Positions 39,090 to 46,400 of a stretch of DNA of 64,000 nucleotides are shown in pieces. Each line of letters opens with the position of its first letter. Positions within the stretch are counted from its first letter, which is position 1. Below the pieces are notes generated by a model, which made no database searches, was not told where the DNA came from, and saw only the letters and a list, made by a program, of their open reading frames with translations. The stretch lies in the NCBI RefSeq assembly GCF_916700565.1, contig NZ_CAKAKO010000001.1, positions 248,001 through 312,000 on the forward strand, in the 5' to 3' direction. The position numbers were made by a program, and so were the translations under genes. The DNA comes from Xenophilus sp. Marseille-Q4582. GTDB taxonomy: Bacteria > Pseudomonadota > Gammaproteobacteria > Burkholderiales > Burkholderiaceae_C.

Positions 39090-39215
39090 ACCCCGCCGGT
39101 TCCCTCGACTTCTGGCCATGCACCTGCGTGCCTTCGGGCGCGCGGGCGGGGCATTGCTGCGCCCGCGCAGTGCCAGGGCCAGGGCGGACCGTCTCTCGCA
39201 CACAAGGAAAACATC

Positions 39216-39758
39216 ATGAGCCGTCATTTCGGCGCCATCCGCCAGCTGGGCTACGTGGTCCACGACATCGAAGCCGCCATGGACTACTGGAGCCGCACGC
39301 TGGGCGTGGGCCCGTGGTTCTACAACCCGCGCGTGCCGATCGTGAACTACGAGTACCGCGGCGAGAAGCACGCGCCGCACAACTCGGTCGCGCTGGCCAA
39401 TTCAGGCTACGTGCAGGTCGAACTGATCCAGACCCGCAACGACGTGCCGTCGATGTACCGCGACTTCCTGCAGGCCGGCCGCACCGGGCTGCAGCACGTC
39501 GCCTACTGGACCAGCGACTACGACGCCGACCTCGCGCGCCTGATTGCCGAAGGCTTCAAGCCCGTCATGAGCGGTGAAGTGGGCGAGAAGGGCCGCTTCG
39601 TCTACTTCGACACCGAATACCACCCGGGCACCGTGATCGAGCTGTCGGAAGTGGCCGGCCCCAAGGGCCGCATGTTCGACCTGATCCGCGCCGAGTCCGA
39701 AACGTGGGACGGCAAGACCGACCCGGTGCGTCCTTTCCCTGACCTGAGCAAGATCTGA
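39216..39758 (+). CDS. VOC superfamily protein, probable metal-dependent isomerase/epimerase of the cluster
   Basis: 180 residues with two beta-alpha-beta-beta-beta units. Candidate metal ligands fall at the four family positions: Gln10 (RQLGYVV), Glu69 (QVELIQ), His94 (GLQHVAYW) and Glu142 (TVIELSE). This Q/E/H/E set resembles the divalent-metal site of methylmalonyl-CoA epimerase-type members, which remove a proton next to a carbonyl. Its stop overlaps the start of the RuBisCO-like gene by one base (TGATG), so both are made together. The reaction is unknown; an aldose-ketose or keto-acid shift feeding the RuBisCO-like enzyme is an inference. Confidence 0.85.
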   Translation: MSRHFGAIRQLGYVVHDIEAAMDYWSRTLGVGPWFYNPRVPIVNYEYRGEKHAPHNSVALANSGYVQVELIQTRNDVPSMYRDFLQAGRTGLQHVAYWTSDYDADLARLIAEGFKPVMSGEVGEKGRFVYFDTEYHPGTVIELSEVAGPKGRMFDLIRAESETWDGKTDPVRPFPDLSKI

Positions 39759-41023
39759 TGAGCACCGAGCGCATCCACGCCAGCTACCTGATCGAGACGC
39801 CCTTCGCCCCCGAGGCCGTGGCCGAGGTGATGGCCGGCGAGCAGTCCTGCGGCACCTTCAAGCGCGTGGAGGGCGAGACCGACGCGCTGCGCGCGCGGGC
39901 GCGTGCGAACGTGGAGCGCATCGAGGCGCTGGAAACGGTGGATGCGCCCAGCCTGCCCAATGCGCTGCTGGAGCGCCAGGGCCACCCCGGCCCCTGGCGG
40001 CGCGCACGCGTGCACCTGTCCTTCCCGGTCGCCAACATCGGCGCCAACCTGCCCACGCTGGCCGCCACCGTCGCCGGCAACCTGTACGACCTGGGCGAGA
40101 GCACGGGCATGCGGCTGGAAACGCTGCAGGTGCCGGCCGACTACCGCCGCCGCTTCGAGTTGCCGCGCGTGGGCATCGCGGGCACGCGGGCCGCCACCGG
40201 CGTGGCCAGCGGCGCGCTGGTGGGCACCATCATCAAACCCAACGTGGGCTTCTCGGCCGCGCAGACGGCCGAGCTCGTCGGCCGTCTGTGCGCGGCCGGC
40301 GTGGACTTCATCAAGGACGACGAGGTCTGCGCCGACCCGGACCACGCCCCGCTGGCCGAGCGCGTGCCGGCCGTGATGGCCGTGGTGCGCGAACACCAGC
40401 AGCGCACCGGCAAGCATGTGATGGTGGCCTTCAACATCACGGACGAGGTGGACGCCATGCGCCGCCATGCCGACCTGGTGCAGCGCGAAGGCGGCAGCTG
40501 CGTGATGGCCAGCCTCAACTGGTGCGGCTACTCGGCCATTCAGGCGCTGCGCCGCCACACGCCGCTGGCACTGCACGGCCACCGCAACGGCTTCGGTGCG
40601 CTGTCGCGCCATCCGCTGCTGGGCATGGGCTATCAGGCCTACCAGGTGCTGTGGCGCCTGGCGGGGGTGGACCACATGCACGTGCATGGGCTGGGCGGCA
40701 AGTTCGCGCAGCCGGATTCCGAAGTGATCGCCGGCGCGCGTGACAGCTACACGCCGTTGGCCGAAGGCCTGGACGACACCGTGATGCCCGCCTTTTCGTC
40801 GGGCCAGTGGGCGGGCACCGTGCCCGCCACCTGGGCCGCGGTGCAGCGCGACGACCTGCTGTTCATGTCGGGCGGCGGCATCCTCGCGCACCCGGGCGGC
40901 GCGGCGGCGGGCGTGGCCAGCATCCGGCAGGCCTGGGCCGCGGTGCGTGCGGGCCAGTCGCTGCAGCAGGCCGCGCAGCAGCATGCCGAGCTGGCGCAGG
41001 CGCTGGCCTTTTTCGGCCGCTGA
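39758..41023 (+). CDS. RuBisCO-like protein (form IV type), possible OiaX-like acid-sugar phosphate decarboxylase
   Basis: 421 residues with the RuBisCO large-subunit fold. Kept, by RuBisCO numbering: K175 (K160 in TIIKPNVG), carbamylation K201 with metal ligands D203 and E204 (K186-D188-E189 in GVDFIKDDE), H294 and R295 (HGHR, 275-276), loop-6 K334 (K315 in GLGGKF), S379-GG (371-373) and the GG after HP (380-381). Changed: K177 is Asn162 and H298 is Phe. The enolisation machinery is therefore present, but true carboxylase catalysis is unlikely, and no small subunit or phosphoribulokinase is nearby. In known D-apiose/isoapionate pathways a protein of this kind (OiaX) decarboxylates a phosphate made by a DUF1537 kinase, which is the next gene here. 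Confidence 0.92.
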   Translation: MSTERIHASYLIETPFAPEAVAEVMAGEQSCGTFKRVEGETDALRARARANVERIEALETVDAPSLPNALLERQGHPGPWRRARVHLSFPVANIGANLPTLAATVAGNLYDLGESTGMRLETLQVPADYRRRFELPRVGIAGTRAATGVASGALVGTIIKPNVGFSAAQTAELVGRLCAAGVDFIKDDEVCADPDHAPLAERVPAVMAVVREHQQRTGKHVMVAFNITDEVDAMRRHADLVQREGGSCVMASLNWCGYSAIQALRRHTPLALHGHRNGFGALSRHPLLGMGYQAYQVLWRLAGVDHMHVHGLGGKFAQPDSEVIAGARDSYTPLAEGLDDTVMPAFSSGQWAGTVPATWAAVQRDDLLFMSGGGILAHPGGAAAGVASIRQAWAAVRAGQSLQQAAQQHAELAQALAFFGR

Positions 41024-41070
41024 CCCTCCGCGCGGCCCGCAGCCGCGCCTTTCTTTTCCTCTGCGCCCGC

Positions 41071-42393
41071 ATGTCCCCTCCGCCCGCCATCCTCTACTAC
41101 GGCGACGACTTCACCGGCGCCACCGACACTCTGGGCACGGCCGCGCGCGCGGGCCTGCGGGCGCTGCTGTTCCTGCGCCTGCCCGACGCGGCGCAGTTGC
41201 AGGCGGCCGGTCCGCTGGACTGCGTGGGCGTGGCGGGCGCGGCGCGGGCCATGAGTCCGGCCGAGATGCGCGCCGAGCTGGCGCCGATCGCCGCGCTGTT
41301 CGCGCAGCTGGGTGCGCGCGTGCTGCACTACAAGCTGTGTTCCACCTTCGACAGCGCGCCCGAGGTGGGCAGCATTGGCGTGGCGCTGCAGACACTGCGT
41401 GCAGGTCTGCCAGGCCACGTGCGCACGGCCGTGATCGGCGGCCAGCCCGACCTGGGCCGCTACTGCCTGTTCGGCAACCTCTACGCGCGCGCGGGCAGCG
41501 CGGGCGAAGTCTTCCGCATCGACCGCCACCCGACCATGAGCCGCCACCCGGTCACGCCCATGCACGAGGCCGACCTGCGGCGCCACCTGGCGGCGCAGGG
41601 CCTGGCCGATCTGCGGCTGGCGCCCTGGCTGCTGCACGACGCGGGGGAGCCGGCGCTGGCGCAGGCCTGGGGCGCAGCGGCGGGCTCGGACGGGCTGCTC
41701 TTCGACGTGCGCGACAACGACGACCTGCGGCGCATCGGCGCCGTGCTGTGGCGTGCGGCGCAGCAGGAGCCGCTGCTCGCGGCCGGGGCCAGCAGCGTGG
41801 TGCAGGCGCTGGCGCCGCAACTGGTGCAAGGCACCGCGCCCTCACAGGCGTTGGCGCCGGCCGTGTCGCCGGTTTTCGCCCTGGCCGGCAGCCTGTCGCC
41901 CGTCACGGCGGCGCAGGTCGCGGCGGCGCAGTCCTTCGAAGTGGCCTGGATCGAGCCGCTGCCGCTGTGCACGGACGCGGCCTTTCTGCAGCGCCAGGCT
42001 GAAGCGCTGGCCGCGCGCCTGCAGGCCGGCCGTCACGTGCTGGCCTGCACGGTACGCCCGGGCCAGTCGCCGGCCGCCGATGCCGGCGTGAGCGGCCGCG
42101 AACTGGCGCTGGCCGGCGGCCGGCTGCTGCGCGCCGTGCTGCACCTGGCGCCGCTCGTGCGGCGCGTGGGCGTGGCGGGGGGCGACACCTCCAGCCATGC
42201 GGTGCAGGCGCTCGACGCCTGGGGCCTGTCCTACCGCGCCGTGGTGTCGGCCGGCGTGTCGCTGTGCCGGCTGCACAGCGACGAGGTGCTGCGCGACGGG
42301 CTGGAGATCGCACTCAAGGGCGGGCAGATGGGGCCGGTCGACCTGTTCGAGCGTCTCGTGCATGGCGCGCCGGATGAGGGAGCCGGGGCCTGA
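41071..42393 (+). CDS. DUF1537 four-carbon acid sugar kinase family protein (OiaK/OtnK-like)
   Basis: 440 residues. The N-terminal substrate domain begins ILYYGDDFTGATDTLGTAAR, the family's acid-binding signature, and contains HYKLCSTFDSAPEVGSIG. The C-terminal nucleotide domain has VAGGDTSSHAVQALDAWG and the terminal LKGGQMGPVDLFERL (usual form KxGgfG). Members phosphorylate 3-oxo or 2-oxo four-carbon acid sugars, or 3-oxo-isoapionate in OiaK. It follows the RuBisCO-like gene by 47 bases and is last before a strong terminator. Phosphorylation would supply the phosphate that the RuBisCO-like fold binds. Confidence 0.92.
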   Translation: MSPPPAILYYGDDFTGATDTLGTAARAGLRALLFLRLPDAAQLQAAGPLDCVGVAGAARAMSPAEMRAELAPIAALFAQLGARVLHYKLCSTFDSAPEVGSIGVALQTLRAGLPGHVRTAVIGGQPDLGRYCLFGNLYARAGSAGEVFRIDRHPTMSRHPVTPMHEADLRRHLAAQGLADLRLAPWLLHDAGEPALAQAWGAAAGSDGLLFDVRDNDDLRRIGAVLWRAAQQEPLLAAGASSVVQALAPQLVQGTAPSQALAPAVSPVFALAGSLSPVTAAQVAAAQSFEVAWIEPLPLCTDAAFLQRQAEALAARLQAGRHVLACTVRPGQSPAADAGVSGRELALAGGRLLRAVLHLAPLVRRVGVAGGDTSSHAVQALDAWGLSYRAVVSAGVSLCRLHSDEVLRDGLEIALKGGQMGPVDLFERLVHGAPDEGAGA

Positions 42394-42490
42394 CAGCCCT
42401 CCATTGTTCGCAACCAGCGCAGGCGCTTTCAAGGCGCCCTTTTCTTGCCCGCGCTCTGCTCGCACCAACGCCGACCAAGACATGGCGCCC

Positions 42491-42522
42491 ATGAAAAAAC
42501 CCGCCGAAGCGGGTTTCTTCAT
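42491..42522. terminator. Bidirectional terminator between the acid-sugar kinase and opgH
   Basis: ATGAAaAAACCCGC and GCGGGTTTcTTCAT pair around CGAA with one mismatch, with A- and T-rich arms on both sides. It separates the convergent transporter/RuBisCO-like operon from opgH. Confidence 0.9.
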
Positions 42523-42539
42523 GAGATGCCGGGCGCTGA

Positions 42540-44570
42540 TCAGGCCGCGGCCAGCATGCGCGCGTCGTTGGCGGCGCTCAGGCGGTCGGCGTGCATCCAG
42601 GCACGGCGCAGCACGGCGGGCGAGCGCGATTCCTCGGGAATCAGCAGGTAGCTGCGTTCGCGCATCTGCGTGCCCAGGGCGATCTGGCTCGTGACCACGG
42701 CCATCGGGATGGCCAGCAGCAGCGGCAGGCCCACCGGCAGCAGCCACATCAGGGCGCTGGCGTCGATGGCGGCCACACCCAGGGCCAGGGCCGCGATCAC
42801 GCCGCTCATCGGCAGCAGGCGGGCGGCGGCTTCGCGCCACGGCACGGCGGCGGCTTCGCGGGGGGGCGACTTCCAGTCCAGCTTGATGCCGGTCAGCGCG
42901 ACCACGACGAACAGCGAATGGGCCAGCATGCGCACGGGGGCCTGCACGATGGCCATGCCGGCTTCCAGCACGGCGCTCTTGAGCAGGGCGCCCACGCCAC
43001 CGTATTGCTTCTGCTCGCCCTTCATCAGAACGGCGGCCAGGCCCAGCACGCGCGGCAGGAACAGCAGGCACAGGGTCCACAGCCACAGGGCGGCCAGTTC
43101 CATGGGCATCACCATCCAGTGCGAGATCAGGCTCGAGCCCGACAGCCACAGGGCCGTGCCGAGGGTCAGGAAGGCCAGCCACAGCGGCGCCGACACATAG
43201 GCCATGGTGCCCGTCACGAACATGGCGCGGTGCACCGGGGCGATGCCGGGCTCGGCCATCAGGCGGGCGTTCTGCAGGTTGCCCTGGCACCAGCGGCGGT
43301 CACGCTGCAGCTCGGCCAGCAGGTCCGGCGGTTGCTGCTCGTAGCTGCCGACCAAGTCGGACACCAGCCACACGTGGTAGCCGGCGCGGCGCATCAGGGC
43401 GGCCTCGACGAAGTCGTGGCTCATGATGCCGCCGGACATGCCGCCCGTGCCCTTGATCGGCGCCAGCGCGCAATGCTTCATGAAGGGCTCGACGCGGATG
43501 ATGGCGTTGTGGCCGAAGAAATGCGATTCGCCCAGCTGCCAGAACTGCATGCCCAGGGTGAACAGGCGGCCGGTCACGCGGGCACCGAACTGCTGGGCGC
43601 GGGCGTGCAGGGTCACGTGGCCGATGGCTTGCGTGGCGGTCTGGATGATGCCGGCCGACGGATTGGCTTCCATCAGCTTGACCATGTTGACCAGGCAGTC
43701 GCCGCTCATCACGGAGTCGGCGTCCAGCACGACCATGTAGCGGTAGTCCTTGCCCCAGCGGCGGCAGAAGTCGGCCACGTTGCCGGCCTTGCGGTGCGTG
43801 CGGCGGGTGCGCAGGCGGTAGTACACCTCGACCTGCGGCTGGTTCGGATGCTCGGCCAGCGCGGCGCGCAGCTCTTCCCAGGCGGCGCGTTCGGCCTTGG
43901 CGATCTCGGGGTTGTAGCTGTCCGACAGCACGAACACGTCGAACTGCGGGGCATGGCCCGTGTTCGCCACCGATTCGCAGGTGGCGCGCAGGCCCGCGAA
44001 CACCGTCGCCACATCCTCGTTGCAGATGGGCATGACGATGGCGGTGCGCGCCTCGGGGTTCATGGGATGGTGCGCGACCTGCTTGGCCGACAGCGCATGC
44101 TTGTCGCCGCGCACGGAGACGTAGAAGCCCATCAGCGCCGTGACGAAGCCGGTCACCACCCAGCCCGACAGCAGGCCGTACAGGGCGATCTGGCCCCATT
44201 CCAGCAGCTTGTTGTCGTAGTCGGGCTGCACCTGCGCGAACAGCGTGGACGCCAGCACCGTGCTGAGCAGGGCCAGCAGGGTGAAGACGGTGCGGCGCTG
44301 CTTCGCTGCGCGCTGCCACGGCTGCGGCGGGAAGGGTTGCGCCGGCACGGCCGCGTCGCGCGTGCCCGCGCCCAGCTTCAGCAGCAGGGCGGTGCCGATG
44401 CTGTTCCAGAAACCGCGCCAGGGGCGGGGGGTCATGGAGCCGCGGTTGATGGGGGGCGCCGTCACCGAATTCGGATGGCGCTCCTCGCGCAGCGTGCTGC
44501 GCGACGACGGCGTCTTGACGGCCGATGGCATGGCCGCGGCGGTCAGGGCGGAAAAGTCGTTGGGTTTCAT
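42540..44570 (-). CDS. opgH: Glucans biosynthesis glucosyltransferase H
   Basis: 676-residue inner-membrane family 2 glycosyltransferase that polymerises the backbone of osmoregulated periplasmic glucans. Two N-terminal membrane segments lead into the catalytic domain: MPICNEDVATVFAGL, VVLDADSVMSGDC and RRWCQGNLQN (QxxRW-type motif). Further membrane segments follow. It is shorter than E. coli OpgH (about 850), mainly at both termini. GGAG lies six bases before the ATG at 44570. No opgG is adjacent. A sigma-54 promoter 224 bases upstream and two GlrR boxes point to control by the neighbouring GlrR. Confidence 0.93.
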   Translation of the reverse strand: MKPNDFSALTAAAMPSAVKTPSSRSTLREERHPNSVTAPPINRGSMTPRPWRGFWNSIGTALLLKLGAGTRDAAVPAQPFPPQPWQRAAKQRRTVFTLLALLSTVLASTLFAQVQPDYDNKLLEWGQIALYGLLSGWVVTGFVTALMGFYVSVRGDKHALSAKQVAHHPMNPEARTAIVMPICNEDVATVFAGLRATCESVANTGHAPQFDVFVLSDSYNPEIAKAERAAWEELRAALAEHPNQPQVEVYYRLRTRRTHRKAGNVADFCRRWGKDYRYMVVLDADSVMSGDCLVNMVKLMEANPSAGIIQTATQAIGHVTLHARAQQFGARVTGRLFTLGMQFWQLGESHFFGHNAIIRVEPFMKHCALAPIKGTGGMSGGIMSHDFVEAALMRRAGYHVWLVSDLVGSYEQQPPDLLAELQRDRRWCQGNLQNARLMAEPGIAPVHRAMFVTGTMAYVSAPLWLAFLTLGTALWLSGSSLISHWMVMPMELAALWLWTLCLLFLPRVLGLAAVLMKGEQKQYGGVGALLKSAVLEAGMAIVQAPVRMLAHSLFVVVALTGIKLDWKSPPREAAAVPWREAAARLLPMSGVIAALALGVAAIDASALMWLLPVGLPLLLAIPMAVVTSQIALGTQMRERSYLLIPEESRSPAVLRRAWMHADRLSAANDARMLAAA

Positions 44571-44580
44571 GGCCGGCTCC

Positions 44581-44781
44581 TCAGGCGTGGGTGTCCAGGA
44601 CCGGCGTCTCGCCGATCGCAGGCAGTCGCTTGAACACGCTGTCCGATGCACTGCCGTGGCCGGCGGGCAGAACGGAAGGGGGGGTGCCGGACGCGCGGGC
44701 GCGGCTGGCGTGGAACTGCTTGTGCCGCAGGCTGTCACGCTGCGGACGCAGAGCGAAAGATGGGCGAGTGAAGGTGTTCAT
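44581..44781 (-). CDS. Small open frame (66 residues) in the opgH leader
   Basis: Frame MNTFTRPSFALRPQRDSL... to PVLDTHA, ending ten bases before opgH so that its stop abuts the opgH ribosome site. Codon third positions are largely G or C, as in real genes here. No domain or signal is recognised and it is basic at the start. The predicted sigma-54 start site lies at about 44782, so this ATG would be at or within a base or two of the 5' end: either a leaderless gene translationally coupled to opgH, or merely part of a 210-base leader. Confidence 0.4.
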   Translation of the reverse strand: MNTFTRPSFALRPQRDSLRHKQFHASRARASGTPPSVLPAGHGSASDSVFKRLPAIGETPVLDTHA

Positions 44782-44793
44782 GCCAGCCATAGG

Positions 44794-44808
44794 GCAAACC
44801 CCGTGCCA
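44794..44808 (-). promoter_or_regulatory. Sigma-54 promoter for opgH
   Basis: On the minus strand TGGCACG-N4-TTGC is an exact match to the sigma-54 consensus, with GG and GC twelve bases apart. Expected start of transcription is about 44782, towards opgH. The gene directly upstream encodes a sigma-54 activator. Confidence 0.85.
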
Positions 44809-44827
44809 GCGTGAATTTCCTCTTTCA

Positions 44828-44840
44828 GTTCAATAGGTTG
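44828..44840. promoter_or_regulatory. Possible IHF site between promoter and activator boxes
   Basis: GTTCAATAGGTTG matches the IHF core WATCAA-N4-TTR at all but two positions. It is centred about 50 bases before the predicted start, where a DNA bend is normally needed for sigma-54 activation. Confidence 0.35.
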
Positions 44841-44903
44841 CGAAGGTTTTTTGGGGTGATGTCGATGCATCGCAGCGCCATTGGCCCGCCAAACCCTTCT
44901 TTT

Positions 44904-44921
44904 TGTCGCCGCAGCCCGACA
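44904..44921. promoter_or_regulatory. GlrR binding box 1 (TGTC-N10-GACA)
   Basis: Exact match to the TGTC-N10-GACA activator box known for enterobacterial GlrR. It is centred about 130 bases upstream of the predicted sigma-54 start. Confidence 0.7.
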
Positions 44922-44970
44922 AGTCGGGCGGGTGGCTCATCGAAACCCAATGAAATCAAGCACTTGAGCC

Positions 44971-44988
44971 TGTCGCTACTCGGCGACA
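44971..44988. promoter_or_regulatory. GlrR binding box 2 (TGTC-N10-GACA)
   Basis: Second exact TGTC-N10-GACA box, inside a longer 11-base dyad (44966-44993) that spans the glrR stop codon, about 200 bases upstream of the predicted sigma-54 start. The dyad could also fold as an RNA stem-loop ending glrR transcripts, but no T-run follows. Confidence 0.65.
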
Positions 44989-46391
44989 GGCTCGCTGCCC
45001 CCGGAGACACCCTCGCCCTTGAAGTGGCCGGGTGTGAGTGCGTGCTTCTGCAGCAGGCGATAGAACTCGGTGCGGTTGCGATCGGCCAGGCGCGCAGCGT
45101 CGGCCACGTTACCGTCCGTCAATTTCAGCAGGCCGACCAGGTAGTCGCGTTCGAAGCGCTCCTTGGCCTGCGCGTAGGTCTGCACTTCCACTGTCGGCAC
45201 GCGCAGCGCGCGCTGCACCAGGGCCAGCGGGATCAGCGGCGAGCTGGACAGCGCGCACACCTGCTCGACCACGTTGTAGAGCTGGCGCACGTTCCCGGGC
45301 CAGGCGGCCGTGGTCAGCGCCTTGAGCGCCTCGGGCGCAAAGCCCGACAGGCGCTTGCCGTACTTGCCCGCCAGCTTGTGCAGGAAATGGTTGGCCAGCA
45401 GCGGGATGTCCTCGCGCCGCGCCGCCAGCGGCGGCAGCGTGAGCGTGACCACGTTGAGGCGGTAATAGAGGTCCTCGCGGAACTGGCCGGCCTCCATGGC
45501 CGCTTCCAGGTCGCGGTGCGTGGCCGAGATGATGCGCACGTCCACGGCGATGGACTGGGCCGCGCCCACCGGGCGCACCGCGCGTTCCTGCAGCACGCGC
45601 AGCAGCTTGACCTGCAGCGCGGGTGGCATGTCGCCGATTTCGTCCAGCATCAGCGTGCCGCCGTCGGCCTGCTGGAACAGGCCCTTGTGGTTGGCGTGCG
45701 CGTCGGTGAAGGCGCCCTTCATGTGGCCGAAGAGCTCGGACTCGAGCAGCGCCTCGGGGATGGCACCGCAATTGACGGCCACGAAGGGCTTCTTCGCGCG
45801 CGCACTGGCCTTGTGGATGGCGCGCGCCAGCACTTCCTTGCCGGCGCCTGAGTCGCCGCGCAGCAGCACGCTGGCATCGGACTTGGCCACCATGCGCGCC
45901 TCGGCCAGCACCTCGGCCATGCGGCTGGAGCGGCTCACGATCTCTGCGCGCCAGCTCTCGTCGCCGCTGGCGGCCGGCGTGGCGGCAGGTGCGCCCAGCG
46001 CCAGGGCCTGTGCGATCTTGTCGAGCAGCTCGCGCGCGTCGTAGGGCTTGGTCAGGTAGGTGAACACGCCGCGCGCCGTCGCCTCCACCGCGTCGGGAAT
46101 GGTGCCGTGCGCGGTGAGCAGGATCACGGGCAGCGTCGGGTGCCGCTTGCGGATCTCGTCGAACAGCTGCAGCCCGTCGCGCCCCGGCAGGCGCACGTCG
46201 CTGAGCACCAGGCGCGGATGCTCGATCTCCAGCTGCGTGAGCGCCGATTCGGCCGAGGTCACGGCCGTCACCTGGTAGCCCGCGCCCGTCAGGCGCAGCG
46301 ACAGCAGGCGCAGGATGTCCGGGTCGTCATCCACGACCAGGATGCGGGCGCCGGTGGCGGCGGGCGGGTTGGACGGCGGGCTCTGGCTCAT
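44976..46391 (-). CDS. glrR: Sigma-54 dependent response regulator GlrR (QseF-like)
   Basis: 471 residues. Receiver domain with D21-D22, phospho-acceptor D65 (LSDVRLPG) and K115. AAA+ domain with Walker A GDSGAGK (179-185) and Walker B LMLDEIGD. The sigma-54 contact loop reads GAFTDA (226-231) in place of GAFTGA. C-terminal helix-turn-helix ADAARLADRNRTEFYRLL. It is the third gene of a miaB-glrK-qseG-glrR series matching the enterobacterial glrK-qseG-glrR order. Two boxes of the GlrR type lie between it and opgH, which carries a sigma-54 promoter. Identity with GlrR is inferred from sequence class, operon order and boxes together. Confidence 0.88.
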   Translation of the reverse strand: MSQSPPSNPPAATGARILVVDDDPDILRLLSLRLTGAGYQVTAVTSAESALTQLEIEHPRLVLSDVRLPGRDGLQLFDEIRKRHPTLPVILLTAHGTIPDAVEATARGVFTYLTKPYDARELLDKIAQALALGAPAATPAASGDESWRAEIVSRSSRMAEVLAEARMVAKSDASVLLRGDSGAGKEVLARAIHKASARAKKPFVAVNCGAIPEALLESELFGHMKGAFTDAHANHKGLFQQADGGTLMLDEIGDMPPALQVKLLRVLQERAVRPVGAAQSIAVDVRIISATHRDLEAAMEAGQFREDLYYRLNVVTLTLPPLAARREDIPLLANHFLHKLAGKYGKRLSGFAPEALKALTTAAWPGNVRQLYNVVEQVCALSSSPLIPLALVQRALRVPTVEVQTYAQAKERFERDYLVGLLKLTDGNVADAARLADRNRTEFYRLLQKHALTPGHFKGEGVSGGSEPVAE

Positions 46392-46400
46392 GCGCGGGAC

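Noticed and set aside
39758-41023. Genuine CO2-fixing RuBisCO
   Set aside because: K177 and H298 equivalents are replaced, no small-subunit gene or phosphoribulokinase is present, and the neighbours point to acid-sugar catabolism.
44860-44877. A third GlrR box starting at TGTC (44860)
   Set aside because: The right half reads AGCG rather than GACA, so only a half-site is present.
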